The notes beneath the pieces were generated by a model that ran no database searches, had not been told where the DNA came from, and saw only the letters and a list, made by a program, of their open reading frames with translations. From Simmondsia chinensis (Eukaryota; Streptophyta; Magnoliopsida; Caryophyllales; Simmondsiaceae): DNA of 64,000 bases. The stretch lies in assembly GCA_018398585.1 (NCBI GenBank), contig JAGTTD010000013.1, forward strand, positions 7,040,492 through 7,104,491, in the 5' to 3' direction. Shown here piece by piece: positions 11,967 to 22,694 of the stretch. Within the stretch, counting starts at the first letter, position 1; each line of letters starts with the position of its first letter. The translations under genes and the position numbers were made by a program.

Positions 11967-13205
11967 TGTTATAAAAAATGGTCTAATCGCAATGAGAATT
12001 ACATCTAAATTACAGTAGAACACTTCTATAAAATGCAGTAAAATGCTATTATAAATTGCAGTATAATTGTACTATAAATTTCAGTAAAATACTGCAGTAC
12101 GATAAGCTAAAATTCCAGTGAAAATTTAGAAATAATTATATAAACATGGCGACCAAATAATTGTTAGAGAACTGATAAATATTCAATCATAGCAACGAAA
12201 AGAGAGAGTAATTGGAAAGATCTCTATAAACAATGTGTTTTTCAAGACATGATAGGCCATGGTTGTTCAAGAAACAGGTTTTCCCATCATCATCGCGGCT
12301 GTCTGGGTTTAGAGCACTTTCTACTCTTGTCCTCCTTGATTTTCCAATTCGCTTAATTTCAGGGTTTATAAGTTTTTTTTTTTTAATTTAAATATTGATT
12401 GATAATGTTTTTCATAATCTTAGCCAATTGGGTTATGCAAGACAACATATTCAAAGACGATTTTGCCACTCCTTCGGTGCATACAGTATAATCGGCGGCC
12501 GTCCTCCAGGATTAATGCGATCCGACTCTTAACGTGCACTCGTTAATTGCCGGGTAGGAGAGCCTTGAGCTTTGCCCAAAATTTGGATCTCAAATTGGAA
12601 AGTGTCAGAATAGAATGGAGTGAGAGAAAAGTTCCAGAAGCTTCGTCGAGCACCTTCTGATAGCGGTTTTCAACAGAGACGAAGTTACTAGAAGGTTGAT
12701 AGAAACTTCACCATCAAATTCGCCATTAAAACTCTCTTTTCTGCAATTTTTTCACGAAAACTTCAAGTTTTGACTCATTCAATCTCGCTAATGAATGTTC
12801 ATAATCATCAAATTTGACCTCCAAAAATTTGCAACCGCTTGTGCGGAGATAAAATCGAAGAAACGGTAGAAAATAGAGTGTAGACGAAGATGAAATTAGG
12901 GCTGGAGGAGAGATGAGGGGTTTTTTAAGAGAGAGAAAAGGAGATATATATATAAATTCATAGAGACCATACTAGGGCATTTATAGGGTCCATAATTAGA
13001 ATTTGTAACAGTCGAAATAATGTGATGTAATAAATTACAACGGTTATAAACGGACGTAATAAATTGCAACGACCATATTATTAATTAATTTCAATTGTCA
13101 CAATTTCAATGTCCCCTAAACGGCTACGGGTAAACGGCTAGTAACTGGTCTTGCAAATGTATTTTTCCATTATACTTAAGATTAGCTTGTATCATTTTTC
13201 CAACA
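11967..13205 (-). repeat. 5' LTR of copia B
   Basis: 1239 bp, from TGTTATAAAAAATGG to TTTTTCCAACA. It matches 6662-7770 but is about 130 bp longer, mainly in 12130-12450. It is flanked on the right by the CCATA duplication. Confidence 0.9.
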
Positions 13206-13210
13206 CCATA

Positions 13211-13383
13211 AGCTCTCTGCTCGATATCTTCCTTATCCTTCTCAGTCATATGAGAAGGTTGTTTTTCTGGCTCTAGAAGTGCAGATCCCACTCCTTGGGA
13301 CATAGCAAGGCCTTGGTCTTGATCTTCTACAGAGTATAATCGTTCTTCCCATCAAAATGCTCAATCTCAAACTTAGCAGCCAT
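13211..13383 (-). pseudogene. Copia C gag N-terminus
   Basis: The start codon is the complement of 13381-13383, about 57 bp inside the primer-binding site. The first residues, MAAKFEIEHFDGKNDYTLW, are the typical start of a copia gag. The frame has two stops before the CCATA junction with element B, after which gag continues at 6661. The TSD copy at 13206-13210 belongs to the same coding stretch. Confidence 0.8.
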
Positions 13384-13440
13384 TTTCTCAAACCGTTTTT
13401 CGCAAACAGTGAGGAGACAAAACCGTTTTCACAAACCATG

Positions 13441-13454
13441 GAGCTCTGATACCA
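13441..13454 (-). other. Primer-binding site of copia C (initiator tRNA-Met)
   Basis: Minus strand reads TGGTATCAGAGCTC, complementary to the 3' end of plant initiator tRNA-Met. It sits two bases inside the 5' LTR end (13457). This fixes the element orientation and LTR border. Confidence 0.9.
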
Positions 13455-14102
13455 TTTGATGCATTTTAAGTACCCTTAAACTGATTTTAGTTCTGATTTA
13501 AATTCCTTAAAACAAACCGTTACTGCACAGTAAAACAGAACCTATTACACGTTCATGTCCAAACCAGTTGTTTGAACCGTACTGTATAGGTTTCTTAAAT
13601 TTAGGTTAAATCCTTGGTTTAACACTTTTTCTTGTTAAGTCTTTAATCTGGTTTTAACTTCAACAATAACTATACTGATTTTTAGGATCAGTGAAAAGTT
13701 CGTCTTAAACCATGGCTCTAAGTATGAGATGAGTTCACAAGGGACGATAGAAGACATAAATGAAACAAATCGAGTACACACAAGATTTTTAGCGTGGTTC
13801 GGTCCTAAATGACCTATACCGTGGTCCCCCTACCACTAGAGAGCTCTATTTTATTAATATTACAGCCAAAATTACAACCGTGTAATTTACAGGGCGCTTT
13901 CTTACAGAACTTAAGCTATTAAGTTACAAATCTCTCTCAATCACAAGATTTACACGAAAATAGTAAAGAAAGAAAGAGAGTAAGAGAAGTTATACCGACT
14001 CCAAAGCCAGGTTTCTACAAATGGCTTCGCGATTTTAGACCCTCCTTGTTCAGCCTTCGTGGTTACCAGTATCGGGCGAGTCCTTCACTTACAGGGTTCT
14101 AG

Positions 14103-17100
14103 TAGAGGTGGCCAGCAGGAGGGCCGGGTCGGGCCGGGCCTAGGCCAGGCTCCAAAGGGCAGGCACGGCCTGGCCCCAAGCCCGGGCCCGCTACAGTGCG
14201 GGCGAGCCGGTCCGGGTCGGGCCTGGGCCCAGCTTTTTAAAAGGAAAAAAAAAATTTAATAATACAAAGTCGTTTTGTACTAAAATTATTGTAATTCATT
14301 GATAAATAATATGAGATACAAATATATTTTTTTAAGCACTAATAATGGTAAATATACATTAAATAAATGTAATAAAATAAAATACACAATAAGTAATGGT
14401 AAATATCTTATCAAAAAAAATAATGGTACATAAATAACGTAACAAATATAAAGTTTGACATATGGGGGTGCGGTCGTCTTTTGAGGTATATGGGGGGTGC
14501 GGTCGTCTTTTGACGTCAATATTTAAAAGTAAATAATTGATGTATAGAAGTGTTGATATCAGTCGCCTTGGGGGGGTATCTAGGCCATCATTTGAGGTAT
14601 CGGTTGTAAGGTCGTCTTCTTCATCGCTCGATGAATTTAGCTTCATTCTCTATTGTTTTCTTGCCTCTGCTAGCAGCCAATCCTTCAAGCACACGGACAT
14701 CTCTAAGCTTGACGGCGATAACTTCACCCTCTTCGTTCCAAGCAACCTGCCAACAAGACTGAAAGCACACTCCAATGCTACTAAAGACACCGAACAACTT
14801 AGTATATCACGTGTCATGGTGGAAAGCACGGGATACTGGGTTTGGTTTGTGTTCCACCATCGGTGTCCGCAAATAATAATCTAACTCGTCACATGATGTG
14901 GGGGCTGCTGTGGGCGTAAATTGCTCCAACAGCTTCCACGAATATGACGTGTGTGAACTACTTCCACTAGATGTGGAAGATCCTACTGCAGCAGTACTAG
15001 GATTATTGGACGCTAATTGACGGGAATATTGAGAAAATAAACTATGCAAGTTGTAATCGACATCGGCAATGAAAGTGTCGATATTAAGAGTAGGATTCAA
15101 ATACGTGAAAAAATATTGGCAAAACAAGTTGAAACCCGAGCGTTTACAACGAGGGTCTAAAATAGTTGCAAAGCAGTATGTAAGAGGTAGTTCAAAATAA
15201 TATTTGGCAAACTTTTCTTTCATTGTCTGAATCGATGCAAACAAAACGGGGTTGGATTCATTACCCACCATCTAATTGACAATATCAAGCAATCTTGATA
15301 TTGCTTGAGGCATGGTCGGATAGTAGCAACCCGAAAAAAATGTTGTTGCCTCTTTAAACATGCTAAAAAAGTTACAAATTTGATTTATTGTCTCCCAATT
15401 TATACCGGCCAGGTTGTAATCGCTCCATTTTGCACGATTTTCCTGGACGTATTCCATTATAACGTCTTTGTATGGTAGAAGGCGCTCTAACATTTCTACT
15501 GTAGATGACCACCTAGTTTGGGAGTCTAATTTGAATTGTTTATATTCTATGTTATGCAACCTACATAAATTTCTAAATTTTCTTTTTCTAGTGCTGGATA
15601 ATTTTACGGATATTATTACCGATCTTAAGGTGATAAGGGATGTTTTTATGAGATCTAAACCATTCGTTACCATTAAATGCAAAATGTGACAAACGCAACG
15701 AATATGGAAACACTTCCCATCTAACATGGGTCTCATTTGCCTAATTAAATGTGTAACGGCTGCATTGTTATTGGTAGCATTGTCGAACGTAATACTGAAG
15801 ATACGTCGCTCTGTGCCCCAGTCGCAGACTGCCGACATAATCACACCCGTAATTACCTCGGCATTGTGGGGGCAATCTAAAAGTCCAAAATGAATTATCC
15901 GCTTTTGCTTGATGAAAGATTCATCGGTCCAGTGTGCCGTTATGCACATATAAGGTTGGCCGGGTTTCGACGTCCATACGTCCGACGTCAACGAGAACAT
16001 GCTCATGTTCGTCGCAAAATGTGTGAAGACCCCAGTTTTCATCCCGTGGTACAACGTAAAAGCGTCCTGCTTTACGGTGTTCCGAGGAATCCTCACAATG
16101 GCGGGATTCACATTTCGTTGGAGGTAATTGACAAAATTTGGGTCTTCGCCGGTATTAAAAGGCCTTTCACTCATAATTATATATTTAGCTAGCCCTTTTC
16201 GGTTGCTCTCCTTAGAGAACCTAAAATTATCAAGTGCACCGGTCACTTGATGTACTAGATGTTGTTGGCTCTTTTCTGGGAATTGCTCGGTGTGGCACCT
16301 AAGTATATGTCTGTTTAATGTGCCCGTCCCACTACCAGGTTGATGGCTAAAATCCTTAGGTGGGTCATATAATTTACAAGTTACTTTATTAGTTGTCTTA
16401 TTAAGGGTAAAGTGCTTCCATACCCCACTAGTTGTACGCCTACTAGCACCGGTACTAGTTTCAGGCTGGGCTTTGGTGGTGGGCGTGGGTTCCTCATCAG
16501 TTTGTGAGTCTCCAACCCCACCACCAGCTGACTCATGATAATCTTGTTGTTGTGAAAAGTCATAATCTATGCTATCATCAGTGTATGGGGGTGATGGGTC
16601 TAGTTGTATAAAAGCTCGTTCTTCAGTATTAAGTAAGATAATTCTACCCCTTTTAGAGATTCTGGGTGGCCGAGAAGAGCTAGAACTAGCACGACCGGCT
16701 CCAGAGGATGATGAAGAGTTGTGTGCCATATTAGTATAAGTGATTAGTATTTATAAAATGCAAGTAGTAATGCAAATTAAATAACTAAAAATGCGAATCA
16801 AATAAAATTGCGATACTAAAATTACCGAAACGAGAGAACAATGAAATTCGAACTTCGGCCAAATACTTTACGAACTTCGAACTTTATAGCACAATTTTTG
16901 CAATTAGCAAAGTTAGAGAAGATGGGAGATGATTAATGTATAGAGAGAGAAGAGAGGATTGAAGAATTGGTGAGAAAATGAGTTGGGAAGGTTTAAGTAT
17001 TTATAAGGAAAAAAAATATAATTTTTTTTTTAATAAAATAACCGTTCAACGGCTTTTTACAAAAGAGCCGTTGAACGGCCCTGTGTAACACGAGCCCAAC

Positions 17101-17254
17101 GGCTCTTTTTAGAGACGTTGGGCCCTGGGCCCGGGCCGGGCTCGGCTGAATAAAAAAAAAGGCCCCAGGCCCTACCCGGGGGACCTCGGGCCGGGCCAAA
17201 CACGGGCCGAGCTGGTGCGGTTTCCGGGCTGGCCCGGCCCGTTGGCCACCTCTA
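14103..17254 (-). mobile_element. hAT DNA transposon with coding remnant
   Basis: Ends are perfect 12-bp inverted repeats, TAGAGGTGGCCA (14103-14114) and its complement (17243-17254). They are flanked by a perfect 8-bp duplication GGTTCTAG (14095-14102, 17255-17262), as hAT elements make. About 120 bp at each end are almost pure G/C, with many GGGCCGG-type units that may be transposase-binding sites. It lies in the 5' LTR of copia C and encodes a degraded transposase on the minus strand. The intact empty site is seen in the other LTR at about 1720. Confidence 0.95.
14650..16729 (-). pseudogene. hAT transposase, broken
   Basis: Begins at the complement of 16727-16729. Residues 1-100 are Ser-rich and acidic. 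A BED-type zinc finger follows (VWKHFTLNK, CKLYD, then HILRCHTEQ near residues 103-150). The RNase H-like hAT core includes SLTSDVWTS (first catalytic Asp), FDNATNNNAA (second) and IRCVCHILHLMV. The frame meets a TAG at 15272-15274 and continues in the same frame to about 14840. There a frameshift and loss of a short segment occur before the hAT C-terminal dimerisation block (EMSVCLKDWLL near 14690). The transposase would cut the 12-bp ends. This copy is inactive. Confidence 0.88.
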
Positions 17255-17904
17255 GGTTCTAGCTCTAAAAGCCCTAAAGAAAACCCTAGGAAACGCCTTG
17301 AAAAGGGGAAGAGATGAACCGGAGGGGGGAGAGAGAGAGAGAGAGAAGAAGAAGAAATGAACCGTCCCAAAAAGACCCCAGTCTTTTCTCTCTCTACAAA
17401 CGGCCTCCCTTTTATAGACAAACTGCGATCCGGGTGAGGCAGAGGTGAGCCATTGATAAGCTCCAAAAGAACGGCTCAGATGAGCCCAAACAAACACACA
17501 AAGAGGAATGGGATGGGTGACACCCGTCCCCTCCCATAACCGTTCGATGCACTGCCCAGATGGACGCACTGGATGAAGCCACCAAAAACCGCGAGTGCCT
17601 GCGTGACGCGCGTCCCACTTCGGGCGCCAAAAATTGAACCGTGGGATAGCTTCCACGGGAAGCTTTATCCGGGTAGGGTATAGTTGTACCCCACAATAAA
17701 TATCCACTGGTAATAACAACGGCAATAAATAATAAATAATATTTGTTTATTGTATTTATTTTTACTTAATTTAAAACACTTATTTAAATAAGTAAAACCC
17801 ATATTTGTTTTTCTCAAAAAACATGCCTCTTTCCAACTTAATACCTTAGTTCTCTTCCTAATCTTATTTCGGACATAATTTAAACTATATAGAAACCAAA
17901 ATTT

Positions 17905-18146
17905 TTATTTTATATATGGATGTCATGTTAGTAAAGGCACATGATAAAATTGAGTATAAATAGTAGCCTACTATAAAGTACAACTATAGGAAAACTTGCA
18001 CTAATATATGCCTAATCATAGGTCTTACAATTAATATTCTGCACAAATGAAGTCACGGAAAAATTGACAATTGGTAGTGCGGCGTATGTAATTAATTTTT
18101 GCACCATAATAAAAATACAATGAGATTATTTAATAATTATTTTCAT
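17905..18146. other. AT-rich spacer
   Basis: No reading frame, repeat or RNA motif that I can support. Confidence 0.5.
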
Positions 18147-18210
18147 ATACCTTTTTCGACCTTTTGGTTAAGATCAAGTGTAGTTTCTATTCCTATTAGT
18201 TTAATAATCA
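18147..18210 (+). pseudogene. U2 snRNA-derived fragment
   Basis: The run ATACCTTTTTCGACCTTTTG, then GTTAAGATCAAGTGTAGT and TATTAGTTTAATAATC, follows the first 64 or so bases of plant U2 snRNA with a few substitutions. It includes the branch-site-recognition stretch (GTGTAGT). The rest of U2, including the Sm site, is not readable downstream. I see no plant snRNA promoter (upstream sequence element plus TATA) before it. It is best read as a 3'-truncated retrotransposed copy, not a gene. Confidence 0.6.
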
Positions 18211-18590
18211 CTTTGTATAATGATTTTATATATTATGTATTGAATATATAAATTATATACACTTAACGCACATTAATAATATTGTTGTTCTTTTATATCG
18301 GACAAGAGTGATGTGCGTGAGCTTCCCTACTCAAACTCCCTGGAAAGCCATATGGATAGTATTTTATCACTTAGATATCCTGTGTTGAAATTTGATGAAT
18401 TTTTATGAGAGTCACATCAATGTTATACAATAAATGCTAATATAGTGTACAATTATAATAATATATATAAATTATGTCAATATTTTTAGTAAGAATTTAA
18501 TGAATTACAATAACATATTCAATAAATTTGGGTGCAAACTATCTTTATATTGTTAGAATCATGCCACATATCACTTGTTTTTGTTTAAAA

Positions 18591-18663
18591 ATTCTTTAAA
18601 TTCTAATGAATATACTTATATATTGCCAGAATATATAAGTATATTCATTAGAATTTAAAGAAT
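18591..18663. repeat. Perfect 34-bp inverted repeat with 5-bp loop
   Basis: 18591-18624 and 18630-18663 are exact reverse complements around GCCAG. A third partial copy in direct orientation follows at 18664-18688, directly before the RTE/SINE tail. The DNA could form a cruciform, or the RNA a hairpin. Confidence 0.85.
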
Positions 18664-18690
18664 TCTAATGAATATATTTATATATTCTAG

Positions 18691-18799
18691 GCAGCCTCTC
18701 TTCAGGGTAGCCCCATGAAGGGGGAAGGCTGTGTACATTTACCCCCAGACCTTGCTTATGCGCGAGCCCCTGAAGGCACCGAGTTTGTTGTTGTTGTTG
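18691..18799 (+). mobile_element. 5'-truncated RTE LINE or SINE tail
   Basis: Shares GCAGCCTCTCTTCAGGG, AAGGCTGTGTAC, GCGAGCCCCTGAAGGCACC and a (TTG)n end with the RTE LINE tail at 38449-38582 and the SINE at 2602-2860. Only the last 110 bp are present, so parent LINE and SINE cannot be told apart. Confidence 0.65.
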
Positions 18800-18856
18800 C
18801 CAGAATCATATTTTAATTCAGCATTTTTCAAACAAAAATCTATCTAATTTTGGAAG

Positions 18857-19040
18857 AATGATACCTAATTGATAAAATTTTTAAAACTTCAGAATATCTA
18901 AGTGATAAAATTTTAAAAACTTCAGAATATCGAAGTGATAAAATTTTTAAACCTCAAAGTACTCCGTTGTAAATTTTGAAACGGCAAGGTACCTGAATGA
19001 TAAATAATCAAACCTCAAGATACCTAAGTGATAGTTTCCC
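18857..19040. repeat. Degenerate tandem repeat, about 38-bp unit
   Basis: Three to four imperfect units built around AAGTGATAAAATTTTTAAA and CTTCAGAATATC. A related array lies at 51700-51905, so this is a dispersed family. Confidence 0.6.
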
Positions 19041-19147
19041 TTATACTTAATTATGTCAATTTAGATGATAACAATTTTAATTGTATTAATTTAGCCTTTT
19101 AATCAAACTAAAATTAAATTAATGGCGTAAATTTAGGCGGCACAATC

Positions 19148-20226
19148 TATTGAAATAAAACAATAATATACCAGTGAAGTATGCAGTTTATAGCAGTAAA
19201 TTGCACTAAAATCCAGCAGAAACAATAAATTACAATAGAATATTGTAGCAAAATATTTATACGAAATTACAATATGAAATACTAGAAAAATGCAAAAATA
19301 ATTCAGCAGAGAAATCAGTAAATTTGCAGTAAAAAAAAAAAAACCAGAAAAGCAGTAAAGATGCAATGAAAAATTCAATAAAGATTTACAAAATTTTAGC
19401 GAAATAGCGACAAAATTTAACAGTAAAATTAGCTAAATTGAAGTGAAAATCAGCTGTAAAATTCAGCAACGAATTTGCAGTGTCAAACCAGCAAAGAATA
19501 CTTCAACACAACAATCAAATGTTACTGAAAAAAGGATAAGCATATTGAATACCAAAGATACCGTGTCGTGGGAAATATCACTGTTCCAAAAGACGATTTT
19601 GCCATTGCTTTGTTGCAAACAATAGTATCAGCGGCCGTCCTCTAGGATTTATACGGTCCGACTGTTAACGTACACTCGTTAATGGTCGGGTAGGAAAGCC
19701 TTGAACTTTGCCCAAATTACAAAGCGAGGAAGAAGGATGAACGGGAAAAGATGGGAAGAGGAGGAAGGCGTGGGAGCTGTAAGGTTTTTTTTTTTATGAT
19801 TTCTAACAGTGAAGGAAAATGTTGATTTATACTAGTGCTCTCTACACCTTAACAGTTAGAAACGGCCACCGAATTTAATTTCCGTTCCCAGCAGCTAGAA
19901 ACGTTCGTTCAATTAAATTAATTGTATAAACTGCTATAGTAAATACTGTATTTGAAGTATATTTTTCGCTAAATAAATATACCCGTTAGCAAAAAGACAA
20001 CCCACACCCTTGCCCAAGCATGGCGCGGCGGATAGCGTGCGTGTGGTTCTCATTCTCTCACCCATGACTTAGTTTGAATGTGGAGCTTACATATATCTAT
20101 TTAAACTCAATAAAATTCCCCTCTTTTTCCTATGTGGGATATACACTTAGTGCCTTCTATTATTTTCCGATATGGGATGTAGTTTTTCCATAAGACTTAT
20201 GTTTAGCCTATGTCATTTTTTCAACA
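19148..20226 (-). repeat. 3' LTR of copia A
   Basis: 1079 bp, very similar to 25487-26563. It ends CAACA, followed by the minus-strand polypurine tract (complement of ATCCCCACCAAAGG). It is rich in CAGTAAAAT-like short repeats between 19190 and 19480. Confidence 0.9.
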
Positions 20227-20825
20227 ATCCCCACCAAAGGATATAAGCGGAAGAAAAAGAAATAAGAAAATATTGGGCAAAGGAAGTTCAGTATTTCAGT
20301 GTCGATGTCTTGCAACTTGAATTGTCACCTAGTCCAAGTTTAGGACCAACATCTTGTAAGGTAACTTTCGTCTTGAATCTCACAAGGGGTTATATAGTCT
20401 TCCACTCGGACACAGACCAAACTCCAGATCTCGGCAACTCTTGCGATTTGGCGCGTTTTATCGATCATGCGCTCGTCCTGAATATTCATAGGCACTCTAG
20501 AAAGCAAGTCTTAAATCATTCATAGGGAGCGGCCAGACTCCCACACCTATACAGGTGAATCCCATTAAGTGTGTGTTACCGCACACCACCATCAAACATA
20601 TGGATATGGATCCATTAAGAGCTAAAGCTCAACCTTACCCCTAGTAACATACAAATAGTGTCCATCAAGTACAAGCCTTGCTTACACCACCAAACATATG
20701 GCTATGGACCCGTCTTCGCACTGTTACACCATAGGGAGGGACAACATAAAACACAGTGCATTCCTTGAATGAAACTGTGACTTCTCACATTGAACCTATT
20801 AAGACCCGGTCGGATACATCACAGT
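20227..20825 (-). other. 3' untranslated region of copia A
   Basis: Non-coding leader between the RNase H stop and the polypurine tract. It closely matches copia B 7771-8368. Confidence 0.7.
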
Positions 20826-22694
20826 TTATTCATGTATAGACTTTAGTCCCATCCCCCTCGATATTTCTACAATCATTTTACGACAAAGACCTTTTGTCAA
20901 CGGATCCGCAAGATTCTTTTCAGACTTTACATAGTCCAGTGATATCACTCCACTTTCTAGTAGATCTTTCATGATCTTATGCCTAAGACGAACGTGTCTC
21001 CTCTTGCCGTTATAAACCTTGTTCTTAGCCACAGTAATTGCTGCTTGACAGTCACAGTGAAGTGACACTGATGGAGCTGGAAGCCCCCACAATGGCACGT
21101 CTCCCAATAGACTTCTTATCCACTCGGCTTCATGACTTGCCAACTCAAGAGCAATAAACTCAGATTCCATAGTACACGTAGCAGTACAAGATTGCTTAGA
21201 GGATTTCCAAGATATAGCACCTCCAGCTAGTGTACATACATACCCATTAGTGGAGTTAACTTCGTCATTATTAGACACCCAATTGGCGTCACAATATCCC
21301 TCTAAAACAACGAGAAACTTTCCGAAGTGAAATCCCCAAGCCACAGTTCCTTTCAAATATTTAAGAAATCTCTTTAACGCGTTCCAATGCTCTTGATTAG
21401 GATTAAGTGTGCATCTATTGAGTTTACTTACAGCATATGCAATGTCAGGTCTAGTATAGTTCATTAGAAACATAACACTACCAATTATTTTGGGATACTC
21501 AGATTGGCACATAGCAACACCTTTATGTTTAGTTAGATGTACACTGGGATCATAAGGTGCTCTTACATGATCAGTATTAACCATGTTAAACTTTCTAAGT
21601 ATCTTCTTAACATAGTGAGACTGATTGAAGCTTATGTCTTCAGGAGTTCTCACAATTTTAACTCCTAGAATCACGTTTGCCTCACCCATATCCTTCATAT
21701 CAAATTTAGAGCATAGAAAGTTTTACGTTTCACTAACAACATTCAAGTTCGTGCCAAATATCAGCATATCATCAACATATAAACAAACTATTACACATCC
21801 ATCAACATATAAACAAACTATTACACATCCATTTGAATCAGATTTAGAATACACACAAGAATCACCATTGTTTACAAGGAAATTATTAGCTACTAGCGTA
21901 CTGTTGAATTTCTAACGCCACTGTTTAGGTGCCTATTTGAGACCGTATAGAGATTTTACAAGTTTGTAAACTTTCTTTTCATTGCCAGGAACAACAAAAC
22001 CCTCAGGTCGTTCCATGTAAATCTCTTCATGTAGGTCACCGCTAAGATACGCTGTTTTAACATCCATTTGATGCACAACTAAATCATGAATAGACGCAAG
22101 GGCAATCAAGGTTCTAATCGTGGCTATTTTAGCAACATGTGAGTAAGTATCAAAATAGTCGATCCCCTTTTTCTGGGTGTACCCATTAGCCACTAATCTT
22201 GCCTTAAACTTGTCTATTGTCCTATCAGCCTTCATTTTTCTTCTAAAAACCCACTTGCAACCTATTGGTTTACATCCTTTAGGAATGTCTACCAGTTTCC
22301 ACGTGTGATTATTTAGGATTGACTCTAGTTCGCTATTAATGACTTCTTTCCAAAAGGTCGAGTCAACTGATCTCACAGCCTCATCATAGGTTTTGCGGTC
22401 TTCCTCTAACATATAGACACTTAAAATTTCTTCATCTATAGCGTTATCTTCTGTTAGGAAAGTAGTAACAAAATCAGGTCCAAAGTTAGTTTCTTTCCTA
22501 GCCCTTTTACTCCTTCGAACTTCAGGAGTGTCTATATCGTTAGTATTATCATGATCAACAGTTACATTATGAGAAGGCAAACTAGTAGATTGTGCATCAT
22601 CAGATTTCAAGGGAAATATATGTTCAAAGAATTTAGCATCTCTTGATTCCATAATGTTACCACATGTATATAAATTACTAGATCCTTTGATCAA
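20826..22694 (-). pseudogene. Copia A reverse transcriptase / RNase H
   Basis: The N-terminal polymerase part (21933-22694) shows WKLVDIPKGCKPIGCKWVF, FKARLVANGYTQKKGIDY, HQMDVKTAYLSGDL and YKLVKSLYGLK. The catalytic YVDD region (about 21765-21830) lies out of the two long frames and carries an exact in-frame 30-bp tandem duplication, followed by a stop. The second frame (20826-21698) begins MKDMGEANVILGVKI and runs through RNase H, with WVSNNDEVNSTNGY, ESEFIALELASHEAEW, HCDCQAAI and the NLADPLTKG tail. It would copy the element RNA but is inactivated by the duplication, stops and a frame break at about 21930. Confidence 0.88.
21771..21830 (-). repeat. 30-bp tandem duplication over the polymerase active site
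   Basis: 21771-21800 and 21801-21830 are identical. On the minus strand the unit encodes the strand leading into the YVDD box, so a 10-residue segment is doubled in frame. Confidence 0.9.

Larger units (their letters stand above)
6662..13205 (-). mobile_element. Non-autonomous Ty1/copia element B
   Basis: Flanked by a perfect CCATA duplication (6657-6661 and 13206-13210) inside the gag of copia C. Both LTRs start TGTTA and end CAACA in plus orientation. LTR and 3' leader sequence match copia A (19148-26563), but the only coding sequence left is the last part of RNase H. About 3.3 kb of interior (8642-11966) has no resemblance to A that I can see. It looks like a defective partner that would depend on A-type proteins. 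The TSD and ends are certain; the mobilising partner is inferred. Confidence 0.9.
1072..17904 (-). mobile_element. Ty1/copia element C with three nested insertions
   Basis: Minus-strand copia retrotransposon. The 3' LTR is 1072-2338. The 5' LTR starts at 13457 and ends near 17904. Between them lie a tRNA-iMet primer-binding site (13441-13454), gag, protease, integrase, reverse transcriptase and RNase H. It is split by copia B in gag, by a SINE in RNase H and by a hAT in the 5' LTR. Without inserts each LTR is about 1.27-1.29 kb. The last bases of the right LTR are degraded, so only a weak T-rich target-site duplication can be suggested. The zinc knuckle and integrase style resemble TNT1-94-type elements. 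All coding frames are broken. Confidence 0.9.
13457..17904 (-). repeat. 5' LTR of copia C, split by a hAT
   Basis: Left piece 13457-14102 and right piece 17255-17904, separated by the hAT transposon. Together they align with the intact LTR at 1072-2338. The uninterrupted site is preserved at about 1717-1732 in that LTR, which gives a direct before/after comparison. The terminal bases near 17900 have decayed. Confidence 0.88.

Noticed and set aside
14059..14259. Gly/Pro/Ala-rich ORF
   Set aside because: It is a by-product of the G/C arm of the hAT transposon. The same applies to frames at 24680-24865.
18147..18210. A functional U2 snRNA gene
   Set aside because: No plant snRNA promoter upstream, and the 3' two thirds are absent.
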